Origin: Acidobacteriaceae bacterium
GTDB taxonomy: Bacteria; Acidobacteriota; Terriglobia; Terriglobales; Acidobacteriaceae
Length of the DNA: 64,000 nucleotides
Assembly: GCA_027449965.1 (NCBI GenBank)
Contig: DAIDKP010000006.1
Coordinates: 1 to 64,000, forward strand
Direction: 5' to 3'
Position 1 is the first letter of the stretch. Every line of letters begins with the position of its first letter. Of the stretch, positions 27,599 through 41,173 are shown in pieces. Below the pieces are notes generated by a model. The model searched no databases. It was not told the DNA's origin and was given only the letters and a program-made list of their open reading frames with translations. The translations under genes were made by a program, and so were the position numbers.

Positions 27599-29089
27599 AT
27601 GTCCTCAATCCTGGAACCAGCCTTCGCTCCCCACTCTTTCCAGCCCACGCCTGGGGCCGTCCCGGTAACCGTAGCGCCAGGGGATGGCATCGGCCCGGAG
27701 ATCACCGAAGCGGTCCTGCGCATTCTGCAGGCGGCAGGTGCTGCGATTGCCCCGGAGTTTGTCGCTGTCGGCGAACAGGTCTATCGCGCCGGCAACACCT
27801 CCGGCATTCCCGCTGAAGCCTGGGCCTCCATTGACCGCACCGGAGTGCTGCTGAAAGGCCCCATCACTACCCCGCAGGGCGGCGGATACAAATCGCTGAA
27901 CGTTACCATGCGCAAAACGCTGGGCCTCTACGCCAACGTCCGTCCGTGCCGATCGTGGAAGCCGGTCGTCTCCTCGCGCCATCCGGATATGGATGTGGTC
28001 ATCATCCGCGAAAACGAAGAGGACCTCTACGCCGGCATCGAGCACCGCCAGACCGAGGACGTGGCGCAGTGCCTCAAGCTGATTACCCGCAAAGGCTCCG
28101 AGCGAATCATCCGCTATGCCTTTGAATATGCGCGAACACAAGGCCGTCAGCGCGTCACCTGCATGGTCAAGGACAACATCATGAAGATCACCGACGGGCT
28201 GTTTCATCAGGTCTTTGAGGCCGTTGCAGCCGAGTATCCGGAGATCGAAACTAATGTCCAGATCATTGACTTTGGCATGGCCAACTTTGTCCACCGTCCA
28301 GAGAGCTACGACGTCATTGTACTGCCGAACCTGTACGGCGATATCCTCTCCGACGTAGCCGCGCAGATGACCGGCTCAGTCGGCATGGGCGGATCGATCA
28401 ATATTGGCAACGGCGGGGCGCTCTTCGAGGCAATTCATGGCTCCGCGCCAGACCTGCCGCGCAACGTGGCCAATCCCTCCGGCCTGCTACTGGCTGCCGT
28501 TGAGATGCTGCGCCACATCGGACAGCATCCGGTTGCCGCGCGAGTCATGAATGCCTGGCTGGTCACGCTGGAAGACGGAATTCACACCGCCGATATCGCC
28601 AGCTCCCAGACCGTGAAGCGCGTCGGAACATATGAATTTTCCGAAGCCGTGATCGAGCGGCTCGGTCGCGTACCCGAGTCCTTCACGGCAGCGGAAGCTT
28701 CCGCACCCACTGAACCGATGAAACTGCCGCATCTCAACGAAACATCTCCCGAGCCGGCCAACAAGGTGCTCGTGGGCGTCGACGTCTTTGTCGATTGGAG
28801 GCAGGGAACGCCGGATCAGCTTGCCGCAGCGCTCCAGGCAGCTGCTCCTGTCAACGGTCCGAAGCTGGTCATGATAACCAATCGCGGCGTCAAGGTCTGG
28901 CCACAGGGCAACCCCAAAACGCTGTGCACCGATCACTGGCGCTGCCGCTTCCAGTCCGAGACCGTCAGCCACGCGGAGATCGTGGCGCTGCTCGGCGCAG
29001 TGGCATCGGCCGGACTGGACTTCATCAAGACCGAGCACCTGTATACCTTCGACGGTCAGGCAGGTTTCTCGCTTGGGCAGGGCCAATAA
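27599..29089 (+). CDS. icd: Isocitrate dehydrogenase, Thermus-type with C-terminal extra domain
   Basis: A 496-residue decarboxylating dehydrogenase of the TCA cycle. The core shows VAPGDGIGPEI, the phosphate-binding Ser region KSLNVTMRKTLGLYANVRP, IIRENEEDLYAGIEHRQ and NLYGDILSDVAAQMTGSVG. After about residue 370 an extra domain begins (NKVLVGVDVFVDWRQGTPDQ, with the motif KTLCTDHWRCRF), as in the 496-residue Thermus thermophilus enzyme. NADP or NAD preference cannot be settled by eye. Own promoter at 27516 and terminator at 29125. Confidence 0.88.
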   Translation: MSSILEPAFAPHSFQPTPGAVPVTVAPGDGIGPEITEAVLRILQAAGAAIAPEFVAVGEQVYRAGNTSGIPAEAWASIDRTGVLLKGPITTPQGGGYKSLNVTMRKTLGLYANVRPCRSWKPVVSSRHPDMDVVIIRENEEDLYAGIEHRQTEDVAQCLKLITRKGSERIIRYAFEYARTQGRQRVTCMVKDNIMKITDGLFHQVFEAVAAEYPEIETNVQIIDFGMANFVHRPESYDVIVLPNLYGDILSDVAAQMTGSVGMGGSINIGNGGALFEAIHGSAPDLPRNVANPSGLLLAAVEMLRHIGQHPVAARVMNAWLVTLEDGIHTADIASSQTVKRVGTYEFSEAVIERLGRVPESFTAAEASAPTEPMKLPHLNETSPEPANKVLVGVDVFVDWRQGTPDQLAAALQAAAPVNGPKLVMITNRGVKVWPQGNPKTLCTDHWRCRFQSETVSHAEIVALLGAVASAGLDFIKTEHLYTFDGQAGFSLGQGQ

Positions 29090-29124
29090 ATCCACCCCTG
29101 CAAACAACCTGATGCACTTCGAGC

Positions 29125-29164
29125 CGGGGCAGACTGTGGAAACGCAGCCTGCTCCGACTCTTTT
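29125..29164 (+). terminator. Intrinsic terminator after icd
   Basis: CGGGGCAG-x-CTG pairs with CAG-x-CTGCTCCG (one mismatch and one G-U) around an eight-base loop, followed by ACTCTTTT. It lies 36 bases after the icd stop. Confidence 0.6.
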
Positions 29165-29329
29165 GCTGGACGTTGTATTGCAGTTTTACAGTGCTCGGGT
29201 CGGTCCGCTCTGAGTAGACCTGGCTGCATGGATTACATTTTCGGACTAAAGAATCGTTGACAATAAGTCACTCATCTATGAAACTGGAGACGGTAGAAAG
29301 TCTCAAAAGACAGGTAGAGGAACGGAGCC

Positions 29330-31237
<1,908 letters not shown>

Positions 31238-31257
31238 GCGCCTATTCTGGGGCAAAA

Positions 31258-31290
31258 AGCGGGAACCGCGATGCGGTTCCTGCTTTTTTT
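31258..31290 (+). terminator. Intrinsic terminator after dnaK
   Basis: GGAACCGC-GAT-GCGGTTCC, extended by AGC/GCT, is followed by seven T residues (31284-31290). A textbook rho-independent terminator 20 bases past the stop. Confidence 0.85.
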
Positions 31291-31396
31291 GCGTACAGGT
31301 GAAACCGGAACTCTCGGACAAAACAACTGCAAGTATCTATTTTTCAGTTATATAGATTTATTTTCTGATGTTTCTTCTTTGACTATTAACCCGGTT

Positions 31397-31417
31397 ACCC
31401 CCCCCCAGGGGGGGGGT
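31397..31417. repeat. C9-A-G9 perfect palindrome
   Basis: Nine C (31398-31406), one A (31407) and nine G (31408-31416), flanked by TA on both sides, make a perfect inverted repeat in an otherwise AT-rich intergenic stretch between dnaK and the toxin-antitoxin genes. The remainder of 31291-31654 shows no credible gene. It is too far from dnaK's own terminator to be needed for termination and has no T-run after it. Confidence 0.8.
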
Positions 31418-31654
31418 ATTAATTTTCTTGCCAACGAAAATATGGCGAAATATTTACTAATTTGCCATCATGCGCGCGGCTGGCTGCCCGAGTGAGGGCG
31501 CATGGCAGACGCAGGAATGACAGTATGACACAAATGGAAAGAATTGCCTGCCAGCCGGTGTTCATGTTGCGTCGTGATCAGCCGATCGACTGTTTGCCGG
31601 GTTCGACGCTCATTCCTTGCAGCAGAGCTATGCCAGGGATTGCGGTACGGATGG

Positions 31655-31696
31655 TTGCGAATTTGGCAGATTGCCCTTAGAATAATGGCAGATTGC
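31655..31696 (+). promoter_or_regulatory. Toxin-antitoxin promoter with two direct-repeat operators
   Basis: TTGCGA (31655-31660) and TAGAAT (31678-31683) with a 17-base spacer form the promoter. An 11-base direct repeat TGGCAGATTGC occurs at 31664-31674, inside the spacer, and again at 31686-31696, just after the -10; the copies are 22 bases apart, two helix turns. This is a classic layout for autorepression by the encoded antitoxin. Confidence 0.6.
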
Positions 31697-31709
31697 ACGG
31701 GAGGATCGT

Positions 31710-32177
31710 ATGGCTGGACCGATGGCCCAATCCGCCGAAGTCGGCATACGGCGGGAACCTGCGATGTTCTATCGCCGGATGGAGGTCAAACTGGGTGTTG
31801 CCTCACTGCGTTCAGACCGCGATCTGGCACGACTGGTGCAGGAACGGCTTCCGCTGGCCTCGGTCGAATCTCTTGCTCACCATGGAATGACGGATGAGGA
31901 GATTTACAGCTTCATTGTTCCGCGCAGAACTCTGGCGCATCGCAGGAGTCGGCGCGAGTGTCTGACGCAGGACGAGTCGGACCGAGCGGTTCGGATCGCG
32001 CGCATCACTTCGCTGGCTGAAGAGGTCTTCGGCGATGAAGCGAAGGCGGCCCGTTGGCTGCGCAAAGCGAAGGCCCGTTTCGAGGAGCGCAGTCCGCTGG
32101 AGATGTTGCGCACCGAAGCCGGAGCGCGACTGGTGGAAGAGATGCTGCTGCAGCTTGACTACGGATTCGTTGCCTGA
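31710..32177 (+). CDS. Xre/MbcA/ParS-type antitoxin (DUF2384)
   Basis: A 155-residue protein with the two parts of RES-linked antitoxins: an N-terminal Xre-like DNA-binding region (LVQERLPLASVESLAHHGMT, then DEEIYSFIVPRRTLAHRRSR) and a C-terminal DUF2384 toxin-binding segment (EEVFGDEAKAARWLRKAKAR, then SPLEMLRTEAGARLVEEMLL). GGGAGG lies six bases before the ATG. It should repress its own promoter through the paired repeats and neutralise the downstream toxin. The gap to the toxin is nine bases. Confidence 0.88.
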   Translation: MAGPMAQSAEVGIRREPAMFYRRMEVKLGVASLRSDRDLARLVQERLPLASVESLAHHGMTDEEIYSFIVPRRTLAHRRSRRECLTQDESDRAVRIARITSLAEEVFGDEAKAARWLRKAKARFEERSPLEMLRTEAGARLVEEMLLQLDYGFVA

Positions 32178-32186
32178 GGACGTTCT

Positions 32187-32627
32187 GTGATCCTGTGGCG
32201 CATCAGCAACTATGAAAGTCTGGATGGGGCGGGCGGTTTGTATGCGGCAGGGCGCTGGCATACGAAGGGCCATCCGGTGCTCTATTGCGCGCTGAACCCG
32301 GCGACAGCTCTGCTGGAAACGCTGGTCCACATGGAGATCGACGCGGAAGATTTGCCGGGCTGCTTTCGTGTGTTGAAGATCGAAGGGCCGGATTCTTTGA
32401 CGGCGGAAACGGCGGACTCCCTGCCGCACAACTGGGCCGAAGATATGGCCGCGACCCAGGCAGTGGGCGACCGCTGGCTGGAGGAAAAACGGTCTCTGCT
32501 GCTGCGAGTGCCGAGCGTTCTGGTTCCGGAGACATGGAACGTGCTGGTGAATCCCCGGCACAGCGAAATGGGCCTGCTGCGAGTTACACGGACGTACAAC
32601 CACCCGTTCGATGCTCGGTTGTTGTGA
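32187..32627 (+). CDS. RES-domain toxin
   Basis: A 146-residue RES protein starting with GTG. RES toxins (Res, MbcT) degrade NAD+ and are related in fold to ADP-ribosylating enzymes. The family's conserved Arg, Glu and Ser can be placed at WRISNYESLDGAGG, TALLETLVHME and LLRVPSVLVP. The YAAGRWHTKGHPVLYCA segment is also typical. All key residues are present, so the toxin looks active. Second gene of the pair. Confidence 0.88.
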   Translation: MILWRISNYESLDGAGGLYAAGRWHTKGHPVLYCALNPATALLETLVHMEIDAEDLPGCFRVLKIEGPDSLTAETADSLPHNWAEDMAATQAVGDRWLEEKRSLLLRVPSVLVPETWNVLVNPRHSEMGLLRVTRTYNHPFDARLL

Positions 32628-32732
32628 GGGGGTGCGTCGGAAAGACTCACCAAAGCTTCAACGAAGTGCTTCGGCATGTGCCTCAACTACTGAAGCGACA
32701 CAACATCTGAGCAAACAATGGCAGCGTCTCGT

Positions 32733-32996
32733 CTATGGACTCCAACTTCTCACAAGGTAAAATGCAACGGATTCGCAAAGCAAGTGTGCCTCTTTTGCGA
32801 TAGAGTAGGCTCTCTTGGTTTCTGATTGAAGGACTCTTGCCCATTCGATGACTTCCGGCGATAACAGGCCTTTAGCAACGCTCTCGTAAGCATTGATGAT
32901 CCGGTCTTGGAATTCCTTTGGCTGATCTTTGAACGTATCGTTCTCAATCATTTCCCTAAGATACTCAGGCATATCTGCTGGCACTTTACTCGCCAT
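32733..32996 (-). CDS. Small hypothetical protein
   Basis: An 87-residue, mostly helical, charged protein (MPEYLREMIENDTFKDQPKE) with no family I recognise. GGAAGGAG precedes the ATG by eleven bases. It lies in the AT-richer patch between the toxin gene and the broken membrane gene, and codon use is less GC-biased than in the neighbours. It may be transcribed after the broken gene, 185 bases upstream, in which I see no feature. Confidence 0.55.
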   Translation of the reverse strand: MASKVPADMPEYLREMIENDTFKDQPKEFQDRIINAYESVAKGLLSPEVIEWARVLQSETKRAYSIAKEAHLLCESVAFYLVRSWSP

Positions 32997-33181
32997 ACGT
33001 AGTTCTTCTCCTTCCTAAGCGCTTTCCTGCGGATGATTGCAAACGCTATCTATTCAATCTTGAGTTCAATTTAGCCTAGACAATGACTCCTGGTGGCATC
33101 CTTTTGCTCTCGGCTCTTGGCGTCATGGCGTATTACAGCGACCTACTTGACTGAAAGCGCATATGGTCAAGCTCAGACTGC

Positions 33182-34076
33182 TTATTCTGCGGCCTTAATC
33201 GCATTCGGAAGTACGTCCATTTCTTCTTGTGTTGGGAATCGTCCAAACAGTACTCTCTCTGCAATCCAAGTGCCTGTACGTCGAATGTAAAGCACTTCCT
33301 CAAAGACCTCTGTGAGTTTTTGATGATTGCCCTTCGCTCGCGCATATTCGGTGCCAAATAGGCGAGTACCCGGATCTGGGTTGCCCGGGGAGGAGTGCTT
33401 AATTGCGAGTGCATATTTTGCGATACCACGATGACCATCGGTCTCGCCCGAAAAAATTGCGGGGTGATCGGGAACGCTCGGGGCCTTACCTAGCGCTTCA
33501 AAAACAATAGCGTCAACGAAAAGCGACGCAAGAATCTTGTCGTCGGCGAAAGCCAACGTCTTTTCGAATACTCCGACCAGGAGCAAGTCAAAAACACATT
33601 CAGCGAAGACTGGATTGGAAACTCCGAGAGCGCCCGCTTGTTTGGCAGCCTCACGATGTAGTTCCTGGGCGAGGGTTGGGACAGCCGCGGTGAGTCCTGC
33701 CGTAATCGCGGTCTGTGGGAGCCGTCTAAGTCCGTCAAGCGCAGGATTAGTTGCAGTCAATTGAGTAGAATCTTTAATGGAGAAAATAGGGTCTTCCCGT
33801 ATCGCGTCCATCGTAGCGGCTAGAAGGGCACATAATTGCAGATCAAGCTGGGCCCAGGTGGAAGTCAGGTAGATAGCAAAGGACGGGGACTGTTCAAATA
33901 TGCCGATACTCGCCAGCATCATGGCTCGATGTTTGGGATCGGCTTGGTTCCAGAGGTGTGCCGCTCGGTTGAATGATCTCTTGAGCGGAGTTGAATTGGC
34001 CTCTCTCTTTGCCTTGAAGTAACCCCCCTATGAGTATCAGGGCTAGAAAGATAACGAACACGAAAAATCCGCTCAT
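33182..34076 (-). pseudogene. Membrane-anchored unknown protein with a one-base frameshift in a G6 run
   Basis: An ATG at 34076 with AGGAG eight bases upstream starts a short frame (60 codons) whose first helix is FFVFVIFLALILIGG. A second frame (246 residues from 33922) lacks any ribosome site and is open upstream back to a stop beside the run of six G (plus-strand C at 34023-34028). Removing one G joins the two: the anchor then continues GGYFKAKREANSTPLKRSF and NRAAHLWNQADPKHRAMM into the long frame, giving 297 residues with one N-terminal membrane helix. No domain is recognisable. It is either a mutated gene, a sequencing error or a slippage-switched gene. Confidence 0.65.
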
Positions 34077-34114
34077 CCCGAAATCTCCTGCCGCACAATG
34101 CCTCGTAGAAGCTT

Positions 34115-34166
34115 GGCAGTATTGGTTTAGCGTTCCAAATTGCTAAGCCATATTGTGCATGCTGCC
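34115..34166 (-). repeat. Imperfect inverted repeats upstream of the frameshifted gene
   Basis: On the minus strand GGCAG and CTGCC enclose a second dyad, GGCTTAGC-N10-GCTAAACC (one mismatch). It could be a structured leader or a small element remnant. The rest of the 34077-34282 gap shows only a weak hairpin at 34241-34264, a possible nrdJ terminator without a T-run. Confidence 0.3.
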
Positions 34167-34282
34167 GTTAGGCGAGTCCAGATAGCGTATGCAATAAATC
34201 TAGTTTGATTATTTCACCGCACTGAGGGGTTCGGACAGCTCCAGGCCTCAAGAGCGAGACCTGGGGCACCCGGGTCTGGGGG

Positions 34283-37726
<3,444 letters not shown>

Positions 37727-37817
37727 GGGATGCTCCTCGATGGGGGATGGCCGAAATGGACAGGACGAGGCAAAAGCGACTCGTTCAGCCTATCGTTGAT
37801 ATCTCACCGCAGATGCA

Positions 37818-37846
37818 AAAATACCGCTGTATCTTGTACCGGTCAA
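37818..37846 (-). promoter_or_regulatory. Possible nrdJ promoter
   Basis: Minus-strand TTGACC (37846-37841) and TATTTT (37823-37818) are 17 bases apart, about 90 bases before the nrdJ start. Nearby ACAA-ATA repeats recall NrdR boxes but their spacing does not fit well. Confidence 0.4.
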
Positions 37847-38033
37847 GAGAAAACCGCAATAGATAGTATTTTGTTGTGGTTGAGCGGAACCAAAAGCGGC
37901 AACTGCACGCCTTTGCCTGTGCAAAACGGAAATCGCCAGACGGGACGCGGATTTGGGCCGCATCCCTGAAGGCAATTTTGGGGGACGATCGGCTTCAGGC
38001 GATGCAGATGGCTGGCGTGAAAGCCAAGTTGAC

Positions 38034-38840
38034 TTATTCGCTGGCCTTGACGTGTCGCCCGTGTGTGAGTTGCAAAGTACGGGTGTTGCGCTTGAAGAGC
38101 GCGGCGAAGGCCTGAAGCTGCTCGCGTGAGAGGGTGACCGGATTCTGCAGAACATACCACTGGACGCCTTCGGTGCAGGGCGGCTCGGTCAGAGATCCCG
38201 TGTAGGTCCAATAGCCGCGGTCGGCGGGAAACAGCCCGACGGGGTTGAGCATGAGCGTGGAAGTGCCGGTAGCGCCCACGGTTTTGGGGAGCTTTTCCCA
38301 AAGTCCGGCGAGAATGGCGTTGGAGTTGCCCTCGTTCAGTTCGACGGCAAGGATGACGATTTTGCCGTCTGCGCTGCGATGCACGAATTGCACGCTCATA
38401 TCGCTGAGGTCGCCGTTGATGACCTCTTCGCCGGGATGGTGGAAGTGAAATTCGACAAGGTTGTAACGGACGCCGTCGAGGGTGATGTAGCTGCCATCGG
38501 GCGGGGTGACGCGGACAGTGTGGCCATCATTGACCAGCTTCATGGTGCCGGTGAGGTAGTGAAACTGAATGGGCGGGAGGGTCTTGTCGAGGCGCACCTT
38601 GTGAATGTCGATGGGCGATTGCTGCTTGCCGTTTTCGCAGACGCGCCAGGCGGGATTGAGGCGATCCCAATGCAGCGCACCGGTTGGCCCCTCGTAGGTC
38701 CAGGACGGAGCGAGCGCGGCGGTGGACGCCGGAGTGGAGGATCGATTCTGCTGCTGCGCCAAGACATTTGTTTGAAGTGCACATAAGCCGATCAGTGTGA
38801 CTGCCGCAATCCAACCTTTGTTTGTCCTGGAAATGATCAT
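38034..38840 (-). CDS. Alpha-class carbonic anhydrase, exported
   Basis: A 268-residue protein from the ATG at 38840 with a signal peptide (GWIAAVTLIGLCALQTNVLA). The three zinc His are in EFHFHHPGEE (two) and SVQFVHRSADG (one); GKQQSPIDI and SLTEPPCTEGVQWYVL are the other diagnostic segments of alpha carbonic anhydrases. It should act in the periplasm. The frame is open upstream into the metK 3' end, but the signal peptide fixes the start. Confidence 0.92.
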   Translation of the reverse strand: MIISRTNKGWIAAVTLIGLCALQTNVLAQQQNRSSTPASTAALAPSWTYEGPTGALHWDRLNPAWRVCENGKQQSPIDIHKVRLDKTLPPIQFHYLTGTMKLVNDGHTVRVTPPDGSYITLDGVRYNLVEFHFHHPGEEVINGDLSDMSVQFVHRSADGKIVILAVELNEGNSNAILAGLWEKLPKTVGATGTSTLMLNPVGLFPADRGYWTYTGSLTEPPCTEGVQWYVLQNPVTLSREQLQAFAALFKRNTRTLQLTHGRHVKASE

Positions 38841-38934
38841 TCTGGAAAGATGCCCCCCTTTGATTCTAAGCATCAGACGCGCGAGATAGGGATTTTGTGT
38901 GCAGATTGGAGCGGATGGCGCAAAGTTTTGGTGA

Positions 38935-38976
38935 AAAGCCGAAAGACCGGGCGCGGTATGCGCTCGGTCTTTCGGG
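38935..38976 (-). terminator. Intrinsic terminator after metK
   Basis: A 16-base stem with one G-T pair (CCGAAAGACCG-x-GCGC against its complement) and a five-base loop, followed on the minus strand by CTTTTC. It lies about 28 bases after the metK stop. Confidence 0.7.
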
Positions 38977-39003
38977 TGGAACGGGGCTATCGGCGAAGGC
39001 CGG

Positions 39004-40167
39004 TTATTTCGCGACCGCAAGCGCACCGGCCTGTTCCGCGAGAGCGGCTGCCTTGTCAGTGGCCTCCCAGGTGAAGTCGGCTTCGTTACGCCCGAAGTGG
39101 CCGTAGGCAGCGGTCTTCTGATAGATGGGACGGCGCAGATTGAGGCCCTCGATGATGGCCTTGGGGGTGAGCGCAAAGTTCTTGCGCACCAGAGCGGTCA
39201 GCTCGGAGGAGCTGAGCTTGCTGGTGCCGAAGGTCTCCACGCGAACGCTGACTGGCTCGGCGACGCCGATGGCGTAGGCAAGCTGGACCTCGCAGCGGCT
39301 GGCCAGCCCGGCGGCGACGATGTTCTTGGCGATGTAGCGCGCCATGTAGGCAGCCGAACGATCGACCTTTGTCGGATCCTTGCCGCTGAAGGCTCCGCCG
39401 CCGTGACGGCCCGCGCCGCCGTAGGTGTCCACGATGATCTTGCGCCCGGTGAGGCCGCTGTCGCCCATCGGCCCGCCGATGACGAAGCGTCCGGTGGGGT
39501 TGATGTGGTACTTGGTGTTTTCGTCGAGCCACTCGGCAGGGAGCACGGCCTGAATGACGTGCTTCAGGATGTCGGCGCGCAGCTCGTCGTTGGAGACGCT
39601 TTCGGCGTGCTGGGTGGAGATGACGACGGCATCGATGCGGACGGGCTTGCCGGCTTCGTCGTACTCGATGGTGACCTGGCTTTTGCCGTCGGGGCGCAGG
39701 TAGCTGAGCTTGCCGCTCTTGCGGACCTCGGTTAGGCGGCGGGTGAGCTTGTGGGCAAGCGAGATCGCCGCCGGCATCAGCTCCGGAGTCTCGTTAGTGG
39801 CGTAGCCGAACATCATGCCCTGGTCGCCGGCACCGCCCGTATCCACGCCCTGCTTGATGTCGCTGCTCTGGCGATTGATGGTGGAGATAACGGCGCAGGT
39901 GTTCGAGTCGAAGCCGTAGAGCGCGTTGTCATAGCCGATGGAGGCGACGACGCCGCGGACGAGCGTCTGGAAATCGACGTAGGCCTTGGTGGTGATCTCA
40001 CCGGCGATGACGACGAGGCCGGTGGCCGTCAGCGTCTCCGCAGCGACGCGGCTGTAGGGATCCTCCGTGAGGCAGGCGTCCAGAATCGCATCCGAGATCT
40101 GATCCGCGATTTTGTCGGGATGACCTTCGGTGACGGATTCGGAAGTAAACAGGGTACGGTCACTCAA
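39004..40167 (-). CDS. metK: S-adenosylmethionine synthase
   Basis: Makes SAM from methionine and ATP. Diagnostic segments: [40 protein letters not shown] and [20 protein letters not shown]. About 387 residues from a TTG at 40167 ([12 protein letters not shown]), which has AGGAG eight bases upstream and fits homologue length. An ATG at 40215 adds 16 residues and has no ribosome site; it is the alternative. The 225 bases up to the RodZ-like gene show no riboswitch that I can recognise. Confidence 0.95.
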   Translation of the reverse strand: MSDRTLFTSESVTEGHPDKIADQISDAILDACLTEDPYSRVAAETLTATGLVVIAGEITTKAYVDFQTLVRGVVASIGYDNALYGFDSNTCAVISTINRQSSDIKQGVDTGGAGDQGMMFGYATNETPELMPAAISLAHKLTRRLTEVRKSGKLSYLRPDGKSQVTIEYDEAGKPVRIDAVVISTQHAESVSNDELRADILKHVIQAVLPAEWLDENTKYHINPTGRFVIGGPMGDSGLTGRKIIVDTYGGAGRHGGGAFSGKDPTKVDRSAAYMARYIAKNIVAAGLASRCEVQLAYAIGVAEPVSVRVETFGTSKLSSSELTALVRKNFALTPKAIIEGLNLRRPIYQKTAAYGHFGRNEADFTWEATDKAAALAEQAGALAVAK

Positions 40168-40391
40168 ATCGATAACTCCTTCAGGAGCCAGGGCCAGACG
40201 CTGGGCCAAGGCCATGACTCTGTGTTTGCTGCGAACCGGACAGGGCAGAATAGGATGCCCGGACGGAAGCAGAGTACTGTCCTTATGGTATCGGTTGAGC
40301 GGAAAGAGGGCAAAACGGAGCCGGTCAACGGTCGTTAGACTCCGCTCAGAGGGAGGCAGGACCGGGTGAACGGAATCCAGCGCGACGACCG

Positions 40392-40928
40392 CTAACCTTG
40401 CGCGGGATGATTGGCGAGAAAGCCGGCCATCTCTGTGGAGAGGGATCCGAGCCAGGTTCGCAGCGAGAGGATGGACGCGTGCAAAGGCAGGATCGAAGGC
40501 CACCATCCGGAGCGATAGCCAAAGTAGCGAATGGCCAGGAAGCCTGCGCAGGCAACCACCATGACCAGAGCGACGGCGCCGATCCACTTGAGGCGGAGCA
40601 GGCGCATCTCGTGGTTGCGTACGCGCGCGCGGCCCACATTGGCAGCAAACTCGGTCCAGTTCTGGTCGTCATCGAGCATCTGCCCGCTGGCGACGTAGGC
40701 TCGCTGGAAGCGAGTCATCCAGTCGCCTTCGTCGAGGCCAACGACCTTGACGTAGGCGCGGATGATTCCTTTGTTGAGGATGCCGCCGGGAAGCGCGCGG
40801 AACTGGTTGGACTCCAGCGCAAGCAGATGGCGTGGACTGACCTTGGTGATCTCGGTAATTTGCTCAAGCGCGATCCCGCGGCTTAGCCGCTCCATCCGCA
40901 GATCGTCGCCGAAAGAACCCATACTCAT
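40392..40928 (-). CDS. RodZ-like helix-turn-helix membrane protein
   Basis: About 178 residues. The N-terminal helix-turn-helix ([20 protein letters not shown], then [19 protein letters not shown]) matches the HTH_25 domain of RodZ-type proteins, and a membrane helix follows at about residues 118-138 ([21 protein letters not shown]). The C-terminal periplasmic part is short. It could be a cytoskeleton-linked shape protein or a membrane-bound regulator. The start at 40928 or 40922 is preferred over the earlier ATG because the domain begins there. Confidence 0.7.
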   Translation of the reverse strand: MSMGSFGDDLRMERLSRGIALEQITEITKVSPRHLLALESNQFRALPGGILNKGIIRAYVKVVGLDEGDWMTRFQRAYVASGQMLDDDQNWTEFAANVGRARVRNHEMRLLRLKWIGAVALVMVVACAGFLAIRYFGYRSGWWPSILPLHASILSLRTWLGSLSTEMAGFLANHPAQG

Positions 40929-41173
40929 CGAAGAAGCGTCCAGACCTTCCTGGAAGAGTTTTCCACAATCCAAGATACGTCCATGGATCGGCATTGGTCA
41001 AAAGAAAAACATGAAGAGCGCGAGGTATCTGCGAGTTTTCATTGTGGTTGGGAAAGATTGGCCGGTGCGGAATCAAAGTGGGACGAGAGCCGCCTTGCCG
41101 GGATGAGGTGTGAGGGGGATACTGGAGACCGGCAGTTTGCGTGTGCGGAGAGCGTGCGCGAAAGGATGGAGTG

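Noticed and set aside
29090..29329. CIRCE or sigma-32 control of dnaK
   Set aside because: No TTAGCACTC-N9-GAGTGCTAA-like repeat occurs; the TTGACA at 29257 has no good -10 at normal spacing.
34092..34173. Integron attC-like end (GTTAGGC at 34167)
   Set aside because: The 7-mer fits the R' consensus, but no matching RYYYAAC partner lies at attC distance on either strand and no integrase is visible.
37727..38033. Cobalamin riboswitch or paired NrdR boxes before nrdJ
   Set aside because: No B12-box sequence or large structured leader was seen; two ACAA-ATA elements are too divergent and spaced about 37 bases apart.
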